In this document: piece after piece, positions 5,326 to 7,573 of the stretch
Layout: every line of letters starts with the position of its first letter
Position numbering within the stretch: the stretch's first letter is position 1
NCBI GenBank assembly: GCA_003133205.1
Contig: PKWK01000183.1
Coordinates: 1-7,573, forward strand
Reading direction: 5' to 3'
DNA from: Granulicella sp.
GTDB lineage: Bacteria; Acidobacteriota; Terriglobia; Terriglobales; Acidobacteriaceae
DNA: 7,573 nt
Translations under genes and position numbers: made by a program
Notes under the pieces: model-generated
Databases searched by the model: none
The model's input: the letters and a program-made list of their open reading frames with translations, nothing else
Told to the model about the DNA's origin: nothing

Positions 5326-5607
5326 GTGATTGCCAGCTTTCGGGATGCGGATACAGAGTTGTTCTGGCGGACGGGTAAGAGCCGTCGCATTCCTGCCGAC
5401 ATTCGGCGTACCGCATGGAAGAAACTGGCGATCCTGAACGCCGCGGTTGAGCTGAGCAACTTGCGCGTTCCGCTGGGTAATCAGCCGGAAGAACTCAAGA
5501 AGGACCGCAAGGGGCAGCACAGCATCCGGGTGAACGATCAATACCGGATATGCTTCCGATGGCAGGACGGGAATGCTCACGGTGTAGAGATTGTGGATTA
5601 CCACTAG
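5326..5607 (+). CDS. higB: HigB-type toxin of the RelE/ParE superfamily (mRNA interferase)
   Basis: HigB toxins bind the ribosome and cut translated mRNA. The product is 93 residues, the usual size. Seen: the N-terminal MIASFRDADTELFW typical of HigB, LNLRVPLGN-like core (SNLRVPLGNQPEELKKD, 44-60), GQHSIRVNDQYRICFRW (63-79) and a C-terminal VDYH. His65, Asp91, Tyr92 and His93 match, by position and motif, residues known to matter for mRNA cleavage in the Proteus HigB. The start is GTG at 5326; no in-frame ATG gives a better fit. There is no ribosome-binding site, and the -10 box ends 6 nt upstream, so translation may begin at the very 5' end of the mRNA. The antitoxin follows after 14 bp. The frame is intact and the pair looks functional. 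Confidence 0.93.
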   Translation: MIASFRDADTELFWRTGKSRRIPADIRRTAWKKLAILNAAVELSNLRVPLGNQPEELKKDRKGQHSIRVNDQYRICFRWQDGNAHGVEIVDYH

Positions 5608-5621
5608 GGGGAGGGGACGAC

Positions 5622-5906
5622 ATGGCAAAGCAGTTTGCAATTCATCCCGGAGATATTTTGTTTACTGAGTTCATGGAACCGATGGGCCTGACTTCGTATC
5701 GTCTGGCGAAGGAGTTGGGCGTGCCGCTTCCGCGGGTCTATGACATCGTGAAGGGCAAGCGCTCGATCTCGGCGGATACGGCACTGAGGCTGGGGGCGTT
5801 TTTTGGTCTGCCGGCCCAGTTCTGGATGAATCTGCAGAACGACTACGATCTGCGGACCGCGGATGTTGAAGGATTGGGGCAGATCAGGCCGTTTAAGGCG
5901 GCATAA
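5622..5906 (+). CDS. higA: HigA-type antitoxin, XRE-family DNA-binding protein
   Basis: HigA neutralises HigB and usually represses its own operon. The product is 94 residues: an N-terminal FAIHPGDILFTEFMEPMGL typical of HigA, a Cro/C1-type helix-turn-helix at about 24-51 (TSYRLAKELGVPLPRVYDIV with KGKRSIS), then ADTALRLGAFFGLPAQFWMN and LQNDYDLRTA (52-80), conserved in the family. I chose ATG 5622 because it restores the usual start and has a purine-rich ribosome-binding site (GGGGAGGGG) 5 nt upstream. The upstream in-frame ATG at 5550 lies inside higB and adds an unrelated 24 residues. The spacing of 14 bp to higB supports co-transcription, and the strong ribosome-binding site contrasts with the apparently leaderless toxin. 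The last codons are part of a 41-bp direct repeat. Confidence 0.93.
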   Translation: MAKQFAIHPGDILFTEFMEPMGLTSYRLAKELGVPLPRVYDIVKGKRSISADTALRLGAFFGLPAQFWMNLQNDYDLRTADVEGLGQIRPFKAA

Positions 5907-6038
5907 ACCCACTTCTCAGAAGCGAGATGTGGGGCATCCGCAAAGGCGAAATACGGGGGTTCTTCGCTTCGCTCAGAATGACAACGTGTAGAGGGACGGC
6001 ATAAACCCCACTTCTCAGAAGCGAGATGTGGGGCACCC
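5899..6038 (+). repeat. Direct repeat pair of family B across the higA 3' end
   Basis: The stretch from CGGCATAAACCC through ACTTCTCAGAAGCGAGATG to TGGGGCA occurs at 5899-5939 and again at 5997-6038, 98 bp apart and nearly identical (one inserted C; T/C near the end). The first copy includes the higA stop codon. Each carries the CCCAC/GTGGG family B stem and an inner CTTCT/AGAAG hairpin. They may end transcripts of the two converging genes, but no T run follows. Confidence 0.85.
5946..5985 (+). repeat. Family A repeat between higA and valS
   Basis: GCGAAATACGGGGGTTC, then TTCGCTTCGCTCAGAATGAC. It is close to full length and lies between two family B copies. Confidence 0.85.
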
Positions 6039-6056
6039 GGACGGCTCAATACAAAA

Positions 6057-6081
6057 GCAGATTCCCTTCGGGAATGACAAA
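6057..6081 (+). repeat. Shortened family A repeat before the valS stop
   Basis: AGCAGATTCCCTTCGGGAAT followed by GACAAAC. The inner palindrome is shortened, but the AATGACAA end matches the other copies. Confidence 0.6.
6061..6075 (-). terminator. Hairpin after valS, possible terminator made by a family A repeat
   Basis: ATTCCC-TTC-GGGAAT is a perfect 6-bp stem with a 3-nt loop, 17 nt past the valS stop. On the minus strand it is followed by CTGCTTTTGT, a short T-rich stretch. The sequence is also a shortened family A repeat (ends in GGAATGACAAA). Termination is plausible but not strong. Confidence 0.35.
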
Positions 6082-6091
6082 CAAAGAAGGG

Positions 6092-7573
6092 TTAGCCGAG
6101 GGCGTCGAGGGCGGCTTTGGTTTTGTCATAGAGGGTGCGGGTTTCGGCGGCTTGCTTGCGCAGGCCTTCGACGATGTGGGTGGGGGCTTTGGCCATGAAG
6201 GACTCGTTGCCTAGCTGGCGATCGGCGGCGGTGAGGCCCTTTTCGTACTTGGCGAGGTCCTTGGTGAGACGCTCGCGTTCGGCGGGGATGTCGATCTGGC
6301 GCTCGTAGATCACGGCGACGTCGAAGCTCGCGGTGCTGCGGGCGTTGTTGCCGGTGAGCGGTTCGGCGGAGACTTCGATGGCGCTGACGCGGGCAAGGCG
6401 GGCGAGGATGTCCTGGCTGAACTGCAGCGGGTCGAGCGTTTGCGCGTCGCCGTGGATGCGGATGGGCGCGGACTCTTTCTCGGGCACGCCGAGTTCCTTG
6501 CGCAGCGCGCGAAGAGTGGTGATGAGTTCCTGCAGGGTCTGCATCTCGGCGAGGGCGGCTTCGTCGCAGGGGTAGTCCTGCGGCTGCGGGTAGCGGGTGA
6601 GCGCGATGGACTTTGCGGGCGGAAGGCCGGCGTAGAGCGCGTGCCAGATCTCTTCGGTGAGGAAGGGCATGAACGGCGAGAGCATTCGGAGAGCGGATTC
6701 GAATACGGCGACGAGGGTGGTGAGGGCGGCGGCGGTCTGGGAGACGGACTCCTCGGCGGCGTCGCTGGTGGGGAACGGAAGATCGTTGGTGGGCTCGAAG
6801 TTGAGGCGGAGCTTGACGATCTCGAGGTACCAGTCGCAGAGGTCGCCCCAGAAGAATTGATAGATGTGGTTGGCGGCTTCGTCGAAGCGATAGTCGGCGA
6901 GTGAGGCGTTGACCGCGGCGGAGGTCTGCGAGAGGCGCGCGATGATCCAGCGGGATTCGAGGGCGTCGGTGTCGGGGGAACCCACCCTTTGCGATGAGGC
7001 CGCAAAGGATGGGCCACCCAGTTCTGTGGATAGGGCACCCAGATTTGGGAGGGTGACTTCGATGCCGGCTTCGCGGGCTCGTTCGAGGTTCATGAAGAGG
7101 AAGCGGGCGGCGTTCCAGATTTTGTTGGCGAAGGCGCGGTAGCCTTCGGTGCGGGCTTCGTTGAAGGCGATGTCGGTGCCGGGGCTGGCCTGCGACGCAA
7201 GCGTGAAGCGGACGGCGTCGGTGCCGTATCTGGTGATGATGTCGATGGGGTCGATGACGTTGCCCTTGGTCTTGGACATCTTCTCGCGGTTGGCGTCGCG
7301 GATGAGCGCGTGGATGTAGACCTCTTTGAAGGGGACGGCGTCGGCGAGCTTGCGCGGGCTGCCGTCGGGCGTGGGGATGTCGAGCGTGAAGTGGGCGCCG
7401 AGCATGATCATGCGGGCCACCCAGAAGAAGAGGATGTCGAAGCCGGTGACGAGGAGGCTGGTGGGGTAGAAGGCGGCGAGATCGGGGGTGAGCCCAGGCG
7501 CGCCGGATGCGTCGGTGCCGGGCCAGCCGAAGACCGTGAAGGGGAGCATGCCGGAGGAGAACCAGGTGTCGAG
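6092..7573 (-). CDS. valS: Valyl-tRNA synthetase, C-terminal part (N-terminus beyond the window)
   Basis: ValRS is a class I aminoacyl-tRNA synthetase that charges tRNA-Val. The right edge cuts the gene; 493 C-terminal residues are visible. Seen, counting from the edge: LDTWFSSGMLPF at 1-12, FWVARMIMLG (50-59), VPFKEVYIHALIRD then the signature KMSKTKGNVIDP (98-109), the RYGTDAVRFTLASQASPGTDI block, an anticodon-binding domain with WGDLCDWYLEIVKLRL (242-257) and MPFLTEEIWHAL, and the C-terminal coiled coil (about 415-493; ERERLTKDLAKYEKGL to KTKAALDALG). The signature is KMSKT rather than the common KMSKS, a conservative change in the catalytic loop. Residues about 180-201 are an in-frame family B repeat just before the anticodon-binding domain. 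Synthetase identity is clear from the LDTWFSSG and tail pattern. Confidence 0.95.
   Translation of the reverse strand, partial: LDTWFSSGMLPFTVFGWPGTDASGAPGLTPDLAAFYPTSLLVTGFDILFFWVARMIMLGAHFTLDIPTPDGSPRKLADAVPFKEVYIHALIRDANREKMSKTKGNVIDPIDIITRYGTDAVRFTLASQASPGTDIAFNEARTEGYRAFANKIWNAARFLFMNLERAREAGIEVTLPNLGALSTELGGPSFAASSQRVGSPDTDALESRWIIARLSQTSAAVNASLADYRFDEAANHIYQFFWGDLCDWYLEIVKLRLNFEPTNDLPFPTSDAAEESVSQTAAALTTLVAVFESALRMLSPFMPFLTEEIWHALYAGLPPAKSIALTRYPQPQDYPCDEAALAEMQTLQELITTLRALRKELGVPEKESAPIRIHGDAQTLDPLQFSQDILARLARVSAIEVSAEPLTGNNARSTASFDVAVIYERQIDIPAERERLTKDLAKYEKGLTAADRQLGNESFMAKAPTHIVEGLRKQAAETRTLYDKTKAALDALG
6979..7042 (+). repeat. Family B palindromic repeat and partial copy inside valS
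   Basis: CCCACCCTTTGCG (6981-6993) pairs with CGCAAAGGATGGG (7001-7013), 12 of 13, 7-nt loop, followed by CCACCCAG. A second end-fragment (GGGCACCCAG) closes at 7042. In valS it is read as LGALSTELGGPSFAASSQRV and adds about 20 residues before the anticodon-binding domain. Confidence 0.8.

Noticed and set aside
261..6075. The many palindromes as a CRISPR array
   Set aside because: The copies are dispersed, diverged and not evenly spaced, no unique spacers of constant length exist, and no cas genes are present.
6310..7038. Second minus-strand open frame of 242 codons within valS
   Set aside because: Ser/Pro/Arg-rich shadow frame of valS.

Overview
The window is GC-rich and looks like a chromosomal segment of an Acidobacteriota bacterium, most likely class Terriglobia. 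That placement is an inference. It rests on the nadC-birA-coaX gene order, the small protein beginning MNYFNYFTEIED next to an RNA methyltransferase, and several short palindromic repeats and heptanucleotide tandem repeats of kinds I associate with acidobacterial genomes.

Layout, left to right. Positions 1-1333 (minus) hold a TrmA/RlmD-family RNA (uracil-5-)methyltransferase whose C-terminus lies beyond the left edge. It overlaps, in an ATGCTGA junction, a 259-residue conserved protein of unknown function (1327-2106, minus). A 343-bp non-coding stretch (2107-2449) follows. It is AT-rich in its centre and carries heptad repeats, paired GGTATATACC palindromes and several hairpins. Next come three minus-strand cofactor genes: coaX (2450-3331, type III pantothenate kinase), birA (3429-4304, biotin-protein ligase) and nadC (4313-5203, quinolinate phosphoribosyltransferase). 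They are transcribed nadC-birA-coaX and serve CoA, biotinylation and NAD metabolism. Divergently transcribed from nadC is a toxin-antitoxin pair, higB (5326-5607, plus) and higA (5622-5906, plus). Last is the C-terminal part of valyl-tRNA synthetase (6092-7573, minus), which converges on higA.

The most striking property is the density of short palindromic repeats. At least two families (here A and B), plus two further palindromes, lie both between genes and inside genes. Within coding regions they are read through in frame and add about 12-40 residues to the RNA methyltransferase, the unknown protein, CoaX, BirA and ValRS. The same family is read in different frames in different genes without creating a stop. 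Every copy I could align runs in the same direction along the window, whatever the direction of the host gene. Three arrays of 7-bp tandem repeats accompany them. The pattern recalls the protein-coding Rickettsia palindromic elements, but in unrelated sequence.

The higB/nadC divergent region is compact. Both genes have a plausible -10 box ending 6 nt before the start codon, which predicts leaderless mRNAs. Two GTTANTAAC palindromes next to the higB promoter are good candidates for a HigA operator.
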